DNA of 64,000 nt from Streptomyces tendae (GTDB taxonomy: Bacteria > Actinomycetota > Actinomycetes > Streptomycetales > Streptomycetaceae): contig NZ_CP043960.1 of NCBI RefSeq assembly GCF_008632955.1, positions 186,001-250,000 on the forward strand. Reading direction: 5' to 3'. The notes under the pieces are model-generated. The model had not been told where the DNA came from, made no database searches, and was given only the letters and a program-made list of their open reading frames with translations. Made by a program: the position numbers and the translations under genes. Below are positions 9,102 through 18,506 of the stretch, one piece after another (position 1 is the first letter of the stretch; each line of letters opens with the position of its first letter).

Positions 9102-10484
9102 TCAGCCCCGGTACTGCGCCAAGATGCGGGTGAAGTCCCAGGGCTGCTGCCCGACTCCCGAGCACGTGTCGGCTCCACCGCCGGCACACGGGCGGTCGCG
9201 ATTGACGGACCAGAACGTCAGACGTGCAAGGTGGTGCTGCTGGGCGTAGGCGAGAATGGTCCGGAAGTCGTCGACCGTGATTGTCTCCCCGACGTCGGTG
9301 ACGCCGTTCATTGAGGAAATCCCCATGTGCCGGTAAGCCTGGTCGTCGCTGTAGCCGTAGGCGTTCTTCACCGCGGCCTTGAGGCCTTCGGCGGCGCGAG
9401 TGGTGAGGGCGCCCATGTTCTGGCCGTTGCCGCCGAAGTTGAACGGCATGATGGTCCAACTGTCCACGGTGAGGCCTGCTGCTGCGGCCCGGTCTATCAG
9501 GCTGGTGTCGGGACCGCTCTGCCCGGTGCCGAAGGTGACGTACACCTTGATGCCGGGATTGCTGGCCTTCACGGTCTTCAGCGCATCCACCGTGCGCTGC
9601 TGGACGACGGGACTGTCGTAGGCGGCGGCCTCGATGTCGATGTCGATGGCCTTCAGGCCGTACGTGTTGATGACTTTCTGGTAGGCGGCGGCCAGTTCCC
9701 CGGCGCTGGAACAGGAGCTCTCAAGCTTGTTGCCGCTCCACCCGCCAAAGGAGGGGATGACGTCACCGCCATTGCTTCGCACAGTACTGATGGTCTGTTG
9801 GTCAACTCCTCCGGTCAGTGCACGGCTCCCGTCCCACTGAGGGTTGCAGTACCCGTTGCTGAGGATGAACGCGAGCGTGTACCACTTGACCCCGGTCGCG
9901 TTGGTCACGGTGGTCGGACTCGGGGGACTGCCCCACCCGTTGTACAGGTACGGTGCCACGGCCATCGGGGCCCCGTCGCCCGGAGGAACGCCGTCGGCAG
10001 CCGGTGCGCTCCACTTCTGGTTGCCGGCTCCGGTGCAGCTCCACAGCTGCAGCCGAGTGCCGTTTGCCGAGGAGCTCCCGGTGACGTCAGCGCACTTGTC
10101 GGCCGCAGGGTTGACGATGTCTCGGGCCGTGGTCACTTTCCATCGCTGATTCGCCGCACCTGTGCAGTCCCAGATTTGGAGTTTGGCACCGTTGGCGACG
10201 GACCCGTCGACGACATCCAGGCACTTCCCCAGTGCCCGAATGGTGCCGTCGGAGCCGACCGTCCACTGTTGCGCTGCGGTGCCGTTGCAGTCGTAGAGCT
10301 GCACAGCAGTGCCGTTGCTGCTGTTCGCTCCGGCGACATCCATACATTTACCGGACAGGCCGGTGATCTGCCCGGTGGCGGCAGAAGCCGGTGAAACCGT
10401 CAGTGCACCTGCGGCGATGGCAAGTACGGTCGCAGCGATAGCAGTAGCAGGCAGGCTGAGGCTGGAGAAGGGTCTGGTCATCAA
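9102..10484 (-). CDS. Secreted GH18-type chitinase with N-terminal CBM13
   Basis: A 460-residue exported glycosidase. Residues 1-36 are a signal peptide. Residues 38-160 form a ricin-type CBM13 with three QxW units (AQQWTV, NQRWKV, NQKWSA). Residues 175-460 are a GH18-like barrel with the catalytic D281-I-D283-I-E285 (the DxDxE core) and SFGGWSGN. This domain order (lectin first) and the short barrel are typical of actinobacterial GH18 proteins hydrolysing chitin or related beta-1,4-GlcNAc chains. It probably forms an operon with the ThuA-CBM13 gene downstream (54-base gap). Confidence 0.85.
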   Translation of the reverse strand: MMTRPFSSLSLPATAIAATVLAIAAGALTVSPASAATGQITGLSGKCMDVAGANSSNGTAVQLYDCNGTAAQQWTVGSDGTIRALGKCLDVVDGSVANGAKLQIWDCTGAANQRWKVTTARDIVNPAADKCADVTGSSSANGTRLQLWSCTGAGNQKWSAPAADGVPPGDGAPMAVAPYLYNGWGSPPSPTTVTNATGVKWYTLAFILSNGYCNPQWDGSRALTGGVDQQTISTVRSNGGDVIPSFGGWSGNKLESSCSSAGELAAAYQKVINTYGLKAIDIDIEAAAYDSPVVQQRTVDALKTVKASNPGIKVYVTFGTGQSGPDTSLIDRAAAAGLTVDSWTIMPFNFGGNGQNMGALTTRAAEGLKAAVKNAYGYSDDQAYRHMGISSMNGVTDVGETITVDDFRTILAYAQQHHLARLTFWSVNRDRPCAGGGADTCSGVGQQPWDFTRILAQYRG

Positions 10485-10634
10485 GGCACGGCCTTTCGCA
10501 CGGGGCGGTCGGGGTGGGGGGTCCGAGCAACGCGACGTTCACATGGATGAACTCTGGGCGCATTCTGGAATGACCTTGTGATGCGTGAACCTAAAGGTCC
10601 GGACCAGAAGCGTCAAGATGTCAGGAGCAAGGAA

Positions 10635-11550
10635 CTAGGGTCCGTCTTCAAACGGATCTTGCCCAGAGCAGGAACGACGTGAGTGTGACCGCCGCTTCGT
10701 AGGAAGTGGCGGTCTTGTCGTATCTGGTGGCGATGCCGCGGAAGCCCTTGAGCCGGTTGAAGCAGCGTTCGATCACGTTGCGCCGCCGGTAGGTCTCCCG
10801 GTCGAAACCTGGCGGCCTGCCGCCGCAGCGGCCGCGTTTGTGTCGGTGCCGTCGCTGGTCGGCCTTCTCGGGATGACGTGCGCAATGCCGCGTTGTCGCA
10901 GGTAGGCGCGGAAGCCGCGGGAGCTGTAAGCCTTGTCTGCGATGACCTGGTCGGGCCTGCAGCGTGGCCGGCCCGGGCCGGTCCGGGGAACGCGGATCCG
11001 TTCCAGCAGCGGGCGTGCGCAGACACTGTCGTGGCGTTGGCCGGGCGTCACCAGGATCGCGAGCGGGCGGCCCTTGCCGTCGCAGGCGAGGTGGATTTTG
11101 GTGGTCAGTCCCCCTCGGGATCGACCGAGGGCGTGATCGCCCGGTTCGTCCTGCCGGTGCCGCCCCTTTTCGGCCCGTGGCGGCGGCGTGCTGGTGAGCG
11201 CGGACGATGGTGGAGTCGATCTGGACCAGCCAGTCGATGTCGCCGGCCGCGTCGGCGTGGGCCTGGATCTGCTGCAGGGCTTGGGTGAACACCCGAGGGC
11301 GTAGCGGCGGAAACGGGTGTAGACGGTCTTCCACGGCCCGTAGCGTTCCGGCAGGTCACGCCAGGAGATCCCGGTACGGATCTTGTAAACCATCCCGTTG
11401 ATGACCTGACGGTCCTCCACGCGAGGCCGCCCTGTCGCGGCCCGGGGTATCAGCGGAGCGAGTAACTCCCACTCCTGGTCAGTGAGTTCATGACGACGTA
11501 CCACGACACCATGATCTACCACCTGAATGATCTTTGAAGACGGACCCTAG
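10635..11550 (-). mobile_element. IS5-family (IS427-like) element, transposase frameshifted
   Basis: Both ends carry the inverted repeat GGGTCCGTCTTCAAA, each bordered by CTAG (10635-10638 and 11547-11550). The minus-strand transposase begins near 11522 (ELTDQEWELLAPLIPRAATG) and shows the DDE pieces DWLVQIDSTIVRAHQHAA, GRSRGGLTTKIHLACDGKG, VIADKAYSSRGFRAYL and FDRETYRRRNVIERCFNRLK. These lie in alternating frames. An AAAAGGGG run near 11170 is a plausible programmed slip, but the other shifts (about 11300 and 10840) look like decay. Confidence 0.85.
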
Positions 11551-12961
11551 TAGTGCTTCGTTACGTTGAGTGATCTCGGCTGGTGGTGGGCATCTTCCCG
11601 GTATAAGGCTGGGGGAGGTGGAACGGCTCCGGGGTGAGTTGGCGGGGTTCGTTGCCGATGTGTTCGCCTCGCTGCCGCGGCGGGATCAGCGGCGATGGGG
11701 TGCGTGTTACGTGGTCTGATGCTGGACGGGCGGCGGAAGTCGATCCAGCCGATGGCCGAGCGGCTGCCGGACGGGAACATGCAGGCCCTGCAGCAGTTCG
11801 TGAACCAGTCGCCGTGGGATCCGCTGCCGGTGCGGCGGCGGATCGCCGAGCGACTGTCCGAGGTGATCACACCTGAGGTGTGGGTGGTGGACGATGTGTC
11901 GTTTCCAAGTGCGGCACCGCGTCGGTGGGGGTGGCTCGGCAGTACTGCGGGGCGGTCGGCAAACGGGCGAACTGCCAGGTCGCGGTCAGCGTCCATGCCG
12001 CCACCGACACCGCCTCCTGCCCGTTGAACTGGCAGTTGTATCTGCCGGGCGAGTGGACGGATGCACCGGAGCGGTGCCGCAGGGCAGGGGTGCCCGACGA
12101 GGTGGTGCACCAGGAGAAGTGGCGCCTGGCATTCGGTCTGCTCGACACGCTCGGCGAGTGGCAGCTGAAGGCGCCGGTCATGGTCGCCGACGCCGGCTAT
12201 GGCGTCAGCACCCCCTTCCGGCTCGGTCTTCAACAGCGCGGGCTGGCCTATGTGCTGGCGCTGACCGGGAAGGAAGTCGCCCATCCGGAGCATGCCGAGC
12301 CGTACCAGCCCGCTTACGGCGGGCTCGGTCCGCCGACGCTGCCCCGGTATCGCATTCCACCGCGAGCCGTCTCCGTCCTCGCGGCCGAGGCCGGTGCCGG
12401 CCGGTTCACCGAGGTGGCCTGGCGCCAGGGCCGCAAAGGCGCGATGACTCACGGTTCACGGTCCTGACCGTCCGGCCTGCGGGCAAGCAGCCCGTGGGCG
12501 CAGCTCAGGAGGCGGGCGGCGGCCGCAACCGGTGGGACGGCGTCCTGCCCACCCAGACACTCCTGGTCGAATGGCCGGACGGCCAGGACGCTCCGACGGG
12601 CTACTGGATATCGAACCTGCCTGCCACCACCCCGGTCGCCGACCTGGTGCGGTGGGCGAAGATGCGCTGGCGGATCGAGCACGACTACCGCGAACGCAAG
12701 CACGGCCTGGGACTGGACCATTTCGAGGGCCGCACCTGGCGCGGCTGGCACCACCACGTCACCCTCGTCACCGCCGCCCAGGCATTCCTCACCCTCGGGC
12801 GGCTCGACCCAAAAGCCCGCACACCAGCCTGACCCTCTACCAGGTCCTCCACCTCCTCCAGGACCTACTGAGGTGCTGGGCCGGTGCCTGCACCACCTGC
12901 GGCCGCCCCCTGCACAGCCCACGAACCCGCCACAGACAACCCAGAACATAACGAAGCACTA
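11551..12961 (+). mobile_element. IS701-family element, transposase broken
   Basis: A 1.4-kb element with ends TAGTGCTTCGTTACGTT and its near-perfect inverse (AACATAACGAAGCACTA), flanked by CTAG target duplications at 11547-11550 and 12962-12965. The plus-strand transposase is readable in pieces: RKSIQPMAERL, WVVDDVSFP, QVAVSVHAATD, KAPVMVADAGYG, then after further shifts RWRIEHDYRERKHGLGLDHF. At least two frameshifts (near 11910 and 12445) break it. CTAG duplication is characteristic of IS701 elements. Confidence 0.85.
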
Positions 12962-13095
12962 CTAGTCGATCCCCCCCGGCAGGTCGGCGTCGGCCTGGAC
13001 CGTCTGCAGGAGCCGGTCCCAGGTGCCGTCCGTCTGGTGCATCGTGATGCTGCAACCGCCTGACGCCACCGGAAACCGGTGGTTATGCTGCAACT

Positions 13096-13293
13096 ATGTC
13101 TGTCACCACGATGACCCTGCGCGTTCCCGATGACCTTGCACCTTCGATCCGGGCAGCCGCATCCGAGGCCGGCCTGAGCGTGAACGCGTACGTCGTGCGC
13201 GCCGCCCGCCGCGCCGCCACTCTCGATGCTGCGAAGCAGCTCGCCACGCTCGGCCTTGGCGATGACCTGGCGGGCGAGGGCGACACCCTGTGA
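13096..13293 (+). CDS. Ribbon-helix-helix antitoxin
   Basis: A 65-residue protein with the Arc/MetJ pattern: a short strand (TMTLRVPDDL) followed by two helices (APSIRAAASEAGLSVNAYVV) and an acidic tail. This is the usual form of an RHH antitoxin that binds its own promoter and covers the toxin. It overlaps the next gene through GTGA at 13290-13293, the tight coupling expected of a toxin-antitoxin pair. Confidence 0.8.
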   Translation: MSVTTMTLRVPDDLAPSIRAAASEAGLSVNAYVVRAARRAATLDAAKQLATLGLGDDLAGEGDTL

Positions 13294-13586
13294 ACCGTGG
13301 AGAAATCTGGTCGCTCCCCGACGGCCGCAACGTCCTGATCATCAGCCTGACCGGCCTTGAAGAGGCGTACGGCGCTGTCCTCGTGATCGTGCTGCACGAC
13401 AGCGGCCGCTACCCCGACACCGCCATGTCCGTCGTCATCGGCGACCCACTCCCGTGCACCGCCGTTGCCGTCAACATCGCACAACTGCGCGTCGACCGGT
13501 TCGACGGCGGCAAACTCATCGGCCCCGTCGACGCCGCGGCCATGACCCGCGTCGACGCCGCCCTGCGCGCCGTCCAGGACCTGTAA
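13290..13586 (+). CDS. MazF/PemK-like toxin
   Basis: A 98-residue protein starting at an overlapping GTG. The opening MNRGEIWSLPDGRNVLIISLTG matches the beta-barrel start of the MazF/CcdB/PemK fold (xRGEIWx). Family members are mostly mRNA interferases. The central PLPCTAVAVNIAQLRVDRFDG and TRVDAALRAV at the end also fit. It pairs with the RHH antitoxin directly upstream. Target specificity cannot be predicted. Confidence 0.78.
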   Translation: MNRGEIWSLPDGRNVLIISLTGLEEAYGAVLVIVLHDSGRYPDTAMSVVIGDPLPCTAVAVNIAQLRVDRFDGGKLIGPVDAAAMTRVDAALRAVQDL

Positions 13587-14021
13587 CCACTTCCGCAGCC
13601 CGGCCTGCTCCCGCACGGACCGGGCCTTTCAGTTGCCGCCAAGTGCAAGCTGCTCGGCCAGTCGACGGTTCATCGGCGCACTGCATGGCCAGTGGGGGGC
13701 TGTGGGCGCGCACCAGAGGGGTTCGATGCGCCATGCTCTACGCCTACACGCTGCTCCAACCTGACATTGCCGCCCGCGTCCGCGCTGTCTTCCCGATCCT
13801 GGGCACCCCGGCCGGCCTCGCCGCAGAAACGACCGTGTGCGCCCAAATGCTGCAGGCCGTGAGCCGCGGAGACAACCTCGTCCTCGAAGGCCCGCTCCAG
13901 GACTGGTCCGAGAACCTCCGCAGCCGCTGACTGGTGCGACCCGTCCAGCCTCCTGCGCTGGCTGAGGTCGGTTTTGCGGGCAGCCATGAAACGGCGGGAT
14001 CTCTCATTGCCGCAGCCCAAT
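13587..14021. other. Intergenic region with one small open frame
   Basis: A weak hairpin (GCCCGG...CCGGGC near 13602-13630, followed by CTTTC) may end the toxin-antitoxin transcript. A plus-strand frame from the ATG at 13733 to 13930 encodes about 65 residues (MLYAYTLLQPDIAARVRAVF) without a recognised family; it could be a gene remnant. Nothing else is seen. Confidence 0.3.
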
Positions 14022-14498
14022 TCAAGCGCACGTGAGGCTGTCGGGGATGTTGGTCATACCGCCTCGGGTGATCACGTAGATTCCCGAATCCGGTGCCGTT
14101 TCGACCGAGTCGAGCTCGAGCAGTTCGATGTCTACGTAGGGCGGCCAGCTCGTGGATGCCTCTGACCACCACAGGCCGTCCAGTTTGACCCCCGTCAGAT
14201 TCGCCTGGCGCAGGTCTGCGCCGATGAAGTCGTCCAGGAGGCTCAGCAGTGTCTCGTAGTCCGGATGGAGGCTCTCGCTGAGACCGAGACGGGCGATGAC
14301 CTCTGAGGTCAGGGCGCGCAGGAGGTCCTGAGCTCGCGCGAGGGCACCGTCCAGGGCAAGGGCGTAATGCGCGTGACCGTGTCCTTCGACGTACTCAAGC
14401 ACGCACAGCAGGTCATGCGCACACAGGGCGGCCCGGGCAGGCAGTTCCTCGACATTGCGGTCGACAAGGAGCGCACGAGTGCAGTTGACAGCCATCAT
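14022..14498 (-). CDS. Hypothetical protein with a short pentapeptide-repeat stretch
   Basis: About 158 residues from the ATG at 14498. The N-terminal part is alpha-helical and rich in Ala/Leu (LDGALARAQDLLRALTSEVI). Near residue 100, GADLRQANLTGVKLDGLWWS follows the A(D/N)LxX pentapeptide pattern for about three turns. In Streptomyces this tail occurs at the C-terminus of larger helical proteins, and the frame continues upstream without recognisable sequence, so it may be the 3' remnant of a longer gene. Confidence 0.45.
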   Translation of the reverse strand: MMAVNCTRALLVDRNVEELPARAALCAHDLLCVLEYVEGHGHAHYALALDGALARAQDLLRALTSEVIARLGLSESLHPDYETLLSLLDDFIGADLRQANLTGVKLDGLWWSEASTSWPPYVDIELLELDSVETAPDSGIYVITRGGMTNIPDSLTCA

Positions 14499-15254
14499 CC
14501 GGTCGGTGTCGAACTGGTGATTCGGGCCGCTGCTCCGCGGCTCACGGTACCTGAGCCAAGACCCCGGCCCCTGGCTTGAAGCGGTGCCCGTGGAGACCCG
14601 CCTGGCTGTGCGGACGTGCGGACGTCTCCCCTTCGCGCATGCCCTGCACCTGTCGCATGCGGCGGTCCGCTCTCTCATGCGCGCCCGAGACCAGGCACAA
14701 CAGGAGGAATTCGGCTGGCAAGAACGCGGGTGTGTCCACGCTCCCAGCCAGAATGGCCGCCAGCCCTCCCGACAGATCCAGGATGCCGTCCAGTCCAGAT
14801 TTCTGCCAGCTCCGTGTCGAACTGCGTGTTCTGCTTCGCCCATCACTGCTCGAACACGTCCGTCATCGCTCTTCGCGCTGAGCTCTCTGGTCGCTGGCGC
14901 CCATATTGGCCCCCGGCTGGCAAGGCAGCCCCAACCTCAGCGCCGACCCCCACGTCGCCGAAGCCAATCTGCCGATCTCGCTCGTCGACGCACTCGACGA
15001 CACCTCCCGAGATGCCCAGCTCTACGAGGCCGACTGCCCGCCTTGATCGTGCTCGCGCCGGAGAGTCACGGAGACAGTGTCCGCGGCGCAGGCCTGGGGC
15101 CAGGAGTTCCCAAGGATCGGTGTCAATTTGGTACTGATCGTGCTCTGCGTGGCTGTCGCCTGGGGCAGGTTCGACCCGCACACCCTCTGATCTGCCTTAG
15201 CCGGCACGCATATTTCCCTGCTTCGAGTCAGGCGGGGCGCCGTGTGCGGCAGCC
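14499..15254. other. Intergenic or decayed region
   Basis: No intact gene. A plus-strand frame at about 15055-15190 reads GVNLVLIVLCVAVAWGRFDP, which looks like the last membrane helix of a lost membrane protein, and another frame just upstream reads AEANLPISLVDALDD. These appear to be debris. The 3' end of the MOSC fusion gene begins at 15255. Confidence 0.3.
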
Positions 15255-17021
15255 TCACAGGTCAAGCGTGATCTCCTGCTCTGGCTTCGAGCAGCAGATC
15301 AGGGCGGTGCTGGACGGGGGCTCCTCTACGGGGTCAGGTGAATAGGAGACGTGGCCGTCGATCAACGCCGTCTCGCAGGTGCGGCACACTCCGGTGCGGC
15401 AGGACCAGCGCACCGGCACATCGCAGGCTTCGGCAAGTTCGAGCAGGCTGCCGTAGCGGTCGCTCCAGGCAGCGGCCAGCCCGCTGCGGGCGAAACGCAC
15501 GGCGGGACCCGTGCCCGGAGGTCCCGGGGGAGGGTGCGGTGCACGGCGTTCGGACGGGACAAGGCCAGGGTTGAGGGCAGGGCCGGATCCGAAGATCTCT
15601 GTATGGATGTTCTGAGGCGTCACGCCCTGCCGCAGCAAGCCATCGGTGACCTCGCTCAGAAAGCCGGCCGGGCCGCACAGGTAGGCGTCGGTGTCGGCGG
15701 GCAGGCCGAGTCCTGCGACAGCGTCGGCGGTCAGGCGGCCGCGAGCGGTGTAGTCACACCCGAGAATGTCCCCGGATTCCGGGCGGCTGTAGTAGATGCG
15801 GCTGTGACTGTGCCGGAGCTGAGCAAGTAGTTCTCCCGCCTCTCGGGCGAAGACGTGCAGACGGTGGTTACGGGCGCCGTGAAGCCACCAGACAGGGCGG
15901 GGCGAGCCGGCGTCGGCCAGTGCACGGAGCATGGCGAGCAGCGGTGTTGCCCCCACTCCTGCGGAGGCAAGGACGACGGTCCCGGCCCCGGGCTGCAGAG
16001 TGAATACTCCGCGGGGGGCGGCCGCCTCGATGCTGTCGCCGACCTGGACATCGGTGTGCAGCCACGTGCTGGCCAGCCCACGGTCCTCCCGCTTGACGCT
16101 GATGCGATAGCAGTCTGCGCCGGGTTGCCCGGACAGCGAGTAGGAACGCACCATCGGTTGAGCGCCGATACCAGGAGTGATGCGCACAGTGAGGTACTGG
16201 CCCGGAGGCGCAATGGGCAGTGCCGCATCGTCCTGGCTGGCCAGCCACAGGGAGCGGATACTCGACGTCTCCTCGTCGATGCGGTGCACCCTCAGCGGCC
16301 GAAAGCCTTCCCAGGCGGGCTGCGGAGCTGCAACCTGGTTCAGGCCCGCGTTCGCCTCCCGTGCCCCGTCGCCGGACTCGGCCTGGTGCAGCATGGCACG
16401 GAAGGAGTGCTGCCAGCCTGGGCTGAGAGCCGGGATGCGCAGGGCCTGCTCCAGACGGTCCGGGAGATGCGGTGGGCGGTAGAGCAGGGCGTCGACCTCC
16501 GCGACGGTCATCCGCTCCGGACCGTCAGAGATCTTGACGATGTCCTGGCCAGCCTGCACCTCACCCTCGATGAGCACCCGGAGGTAGAAGCCCGGCCGCT
16601 CATGACTTACGAGCAACGCGGGCATGCGGGGCTCGCCCAGACGGATGCCAACGCGGTAGCAGGTCACCCGCGGTTGGGTGACCTCGAAGACCGCGGTCCC
16701 GATCCGGTAGCGGTCTCCGATGCAGACCTCGTCGTCCGCCAACCCGTCGACGGTGAAGTTCTCTCCGAAGTGTCCGTAGGCGAGGTCGTCACGGTCCAGG
16801 AATTCCTGCCAGTAGCGGTAGGAGGCGAGCTGGTAGACCAAGACGGCGCGCACTTCACCGCCGTGGCCGGCGAGATCCCCCTGACCGTCGCCGTCGATAT
16901 TGAGCCGCCGTACCGTTCGGGGACCGGTCACTGGCGTTTTCCAGACCCCCGTGTGCACTGTTTGGTCGCGCCAGGTGACGTCCTTGGGCAGGCCTACATT
17001 GACCGACAGCAGCTTTGCCAT
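15255..17021 (-). CDS. MOSC - flavin reductase - 2Fe-2S fusion oxidoreductase
   Basis: A 588-residue three-part protein. Residues 1-165 are a MOSC domain of the YiiM type, followed by its 3-alpha extension (MTVAEVDALLYRP) to about 220; MOSC domains bind molybdenum cofactor or handle sulfur. Residues 235-335 are an FAD/FMN-binding ferredoxin-reductase domain (RSYSLSG). Residues 345-460 bind NAD(P)H (VLASAGVGATPLLAML, YLCGPAGF). Residues 500-588 form a plant-type ferredoxin with CRTGVCRTC and a later Cys. The layout resembles VanB-type reductases with an added MOSC head, so electrons likely pass NADH to flavin to 2Fe-2S. Physiological partner unknown. Confidence 0.85.
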   Translation of the reverse strand: MAKLLSVNVGLPKDVTWRDQTVHTGVWKTPVTGPRTVRRLNIDGDGQGDLAGHGGEVRAVLVYQLASYRYWQEFLDRDDLAYGHFGENFTVDGLADDEVCIGDRYRIGTAVFEVTQPRVTCYRVGIRLGEPRMPALLVSHERPGFYLRVLIEGEVQAGQDIVKISDGPERMTVAEVDALLYRPPHLPDRLEQALRIPALSPGWQHSFRAMLHQAESGDGAREANAGLNQVAAPQPAWEGFRPLRVHRIDEETSSIRSLWLASQDDAALPIAPPGQYLTVRITPGIGAQPMVRSYSLSGQPGADCYRISVKREDRGLASTWLHTDVQVGDSIEAAAPRGVFTLQPGAGTVVLASAGVGATPLLAMLRALADAGSPRPVWWLHGARNHRLHVFAREAGELLAQLRHSHSRIYYSRPESGDILGCDYTARGRLTADAVAGLGLPADTDAYLCGPAGFLSEVTDGLLRQGVTPQNIHTEIFGSGPALNPGLVPSERRAPHPPPGPPGTGPAVRFARSGLAAAWSDRYGSLLELAEACDVPVRWSCRTGVCRTCETALIDGHVSYSPDPVEEPPSSTALICCSKPEQEITLDL

Positions 17022-17126
17022 GGTTCATCACCTCCGGCGGCAGACACGCTCCCGGCTCGCGAGTGGTCCGCTCCTGTGGTGTCAGGGGCCGGTCCGGTCG
17101 GGACCCGGACCGGCCTGGCGCGTGTG

Positions 17127-17549
17127 TCAGTTCGCGAACGCCGTCCGCAGGGTGCGGATAGCCTGTTCGATCGCAGCGTTTGCGCCGTTCGTCACACAGA
17201 CGGGACTGAGCATCATGAGGTCGTGGATGACGGCCTTGTAGCGGATGCTCGTCGTGGGAGCGCCCGCTTGGACCGGGCGACGGGCGTACGCCTCACCTTC
17301 GTCACGCAGCACGTCGTTCTCATCCACGATCACCAGAGCCGGCGGCAGCCCGGTGAGCTCGTCCGCTCCGGCCCGCAGCGGAGAGGCGGTGCTATGCGCC
17401 CGCTTCGACCTCGAGCTTGTCAATGGAGGCAGCCTGGATGTCGTCGAGTACCTTGCGGCTCCCTCCGGACCCAGCTCGTAGAGGAACGGGGGATTCGCCG
17501 TAGCGTCGGCCATTTCCTGCGCAGCAAATTCGAGATTCGGATTGCTCAT
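17127..17549 (-). pseudogene. Alpha/beta hydrolase, internally deleted
   Basis: The N-terminus (MSNPNLEFAAQEMADATANP, FLYELGPEGA) and the C-terminus (LTGLPPALVIVDENDVLRDE, then IHDLMMLSPV) both match the hormone-sensitive-lipase-like hydrolase family. The middle, including the oxyanion HGG and the GxSxG nucleophile elbow, is missing. Another frame at the junction continues the N-terminal half (KVLDDIQAASIDKLEV) to a stop, so a deletion plus frameshift joined the ends. The Asp and His of the triad are still visible; without the Ser it cannot be an active esterase. Confidence 0.7.
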
Positions 17550-18506
17550 GATGTTCATCCCTGTTTCCGACGGAATGCCATGTGATCGCTGTGGGCGCAC
17601 GCGCGGCCTGGAGGCAGCCCGACGACCGGGCGGGCGACGCTCATGCCAACGTCGGCCGACTCCGAGCGCAGGAAGGGCGCACTACGTGGTGCCGAACACA
17701 CACGCACGGTGGCCTCTCTTGTAATGACCGCACCGGGACGGCGCACCGCACTGTTCCAGACCGTCCGCTGCGTTGGACTGCCAAACATCTAAAGCGTGCA
17801 CTACTAGACAAACTGGTGGATCGTTGTCCACCGACGGCTCGGTGCACGCACCTCGCCGGTCCTCGGCCCCCGAGTGGCCGCCCGTCCGATGGCGAAACCT
17901 GTACGGATACAGCCAAGGAGACCAGCAGCCGGGCAAAGACGTCCCCTGTCTGCTGTCCCCGCATAGAACCAGCGCAAACGTTGCCCGTACCTCCTGGCCG
18001 TGGGGGCCTCCGGTGCGGGTGTGCTTCTTAGCCGTCTGGCGTCCCCCTGCCGCGCTTACAACGTACGGTGGAGGAGAGCGCTGACGAAATCAGCGGCCGT
18101 CCTGCCGGTGATCAAGGTGAATGCCGACCGTCAACCGGAGCTGGCGGTGCGGCACGCCGCCACCGTTCCCATCCTTGTCCGTCTCCGTGAAGACCGGCCC
18201 CGCACACCGCATCGCGGCTCGGTGTCCAAGAAACTGATATCGCGGGAACTAGGCGCCCATCCCTCTTCCTCAGGTACAGCCCGACCGCCTACATCTCCGC
18301 GGCCCGATCACCGTTGATGCGGCATGGCTGGGAGCAGCCGCCGAGAACGGGGCCCAGCGTCACTGCCTTACCTGGGCGGTTCGGTCCCGGCCCAACGTTT
18401 CATGACCGTGTCCGCAGCGGGTCCGGGCCGTACAGGCTCTGTCCCATGGAACCCTCGCCTCACGCGCCATCGTGCGCACGCCTCACGCCGCTTAGAGGAG
18501 GACCCC
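17550..18506. other. Long region with a decayed thioredoxin-like gene
   Basis: About 950 bases without an intact gene. On the plus strand at roughly 18000-18250, SPCRAYNVRW followed by VIKVNADRQPELAVRHAATV reads like the active site and following strand of a thioredoxin (CGPCRAY..., KVNxDxxPELAxxYGVxxVPT) that has lost its first Cys. It precedes a thiol-type flavin oxidoreductase. The remainder (17600-17990) shows nothing recognisable. The promoter and a strong ribosome site (GAGGAGGA, 18495-18502) for the next gene are at the end. Confidence 0.4.
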
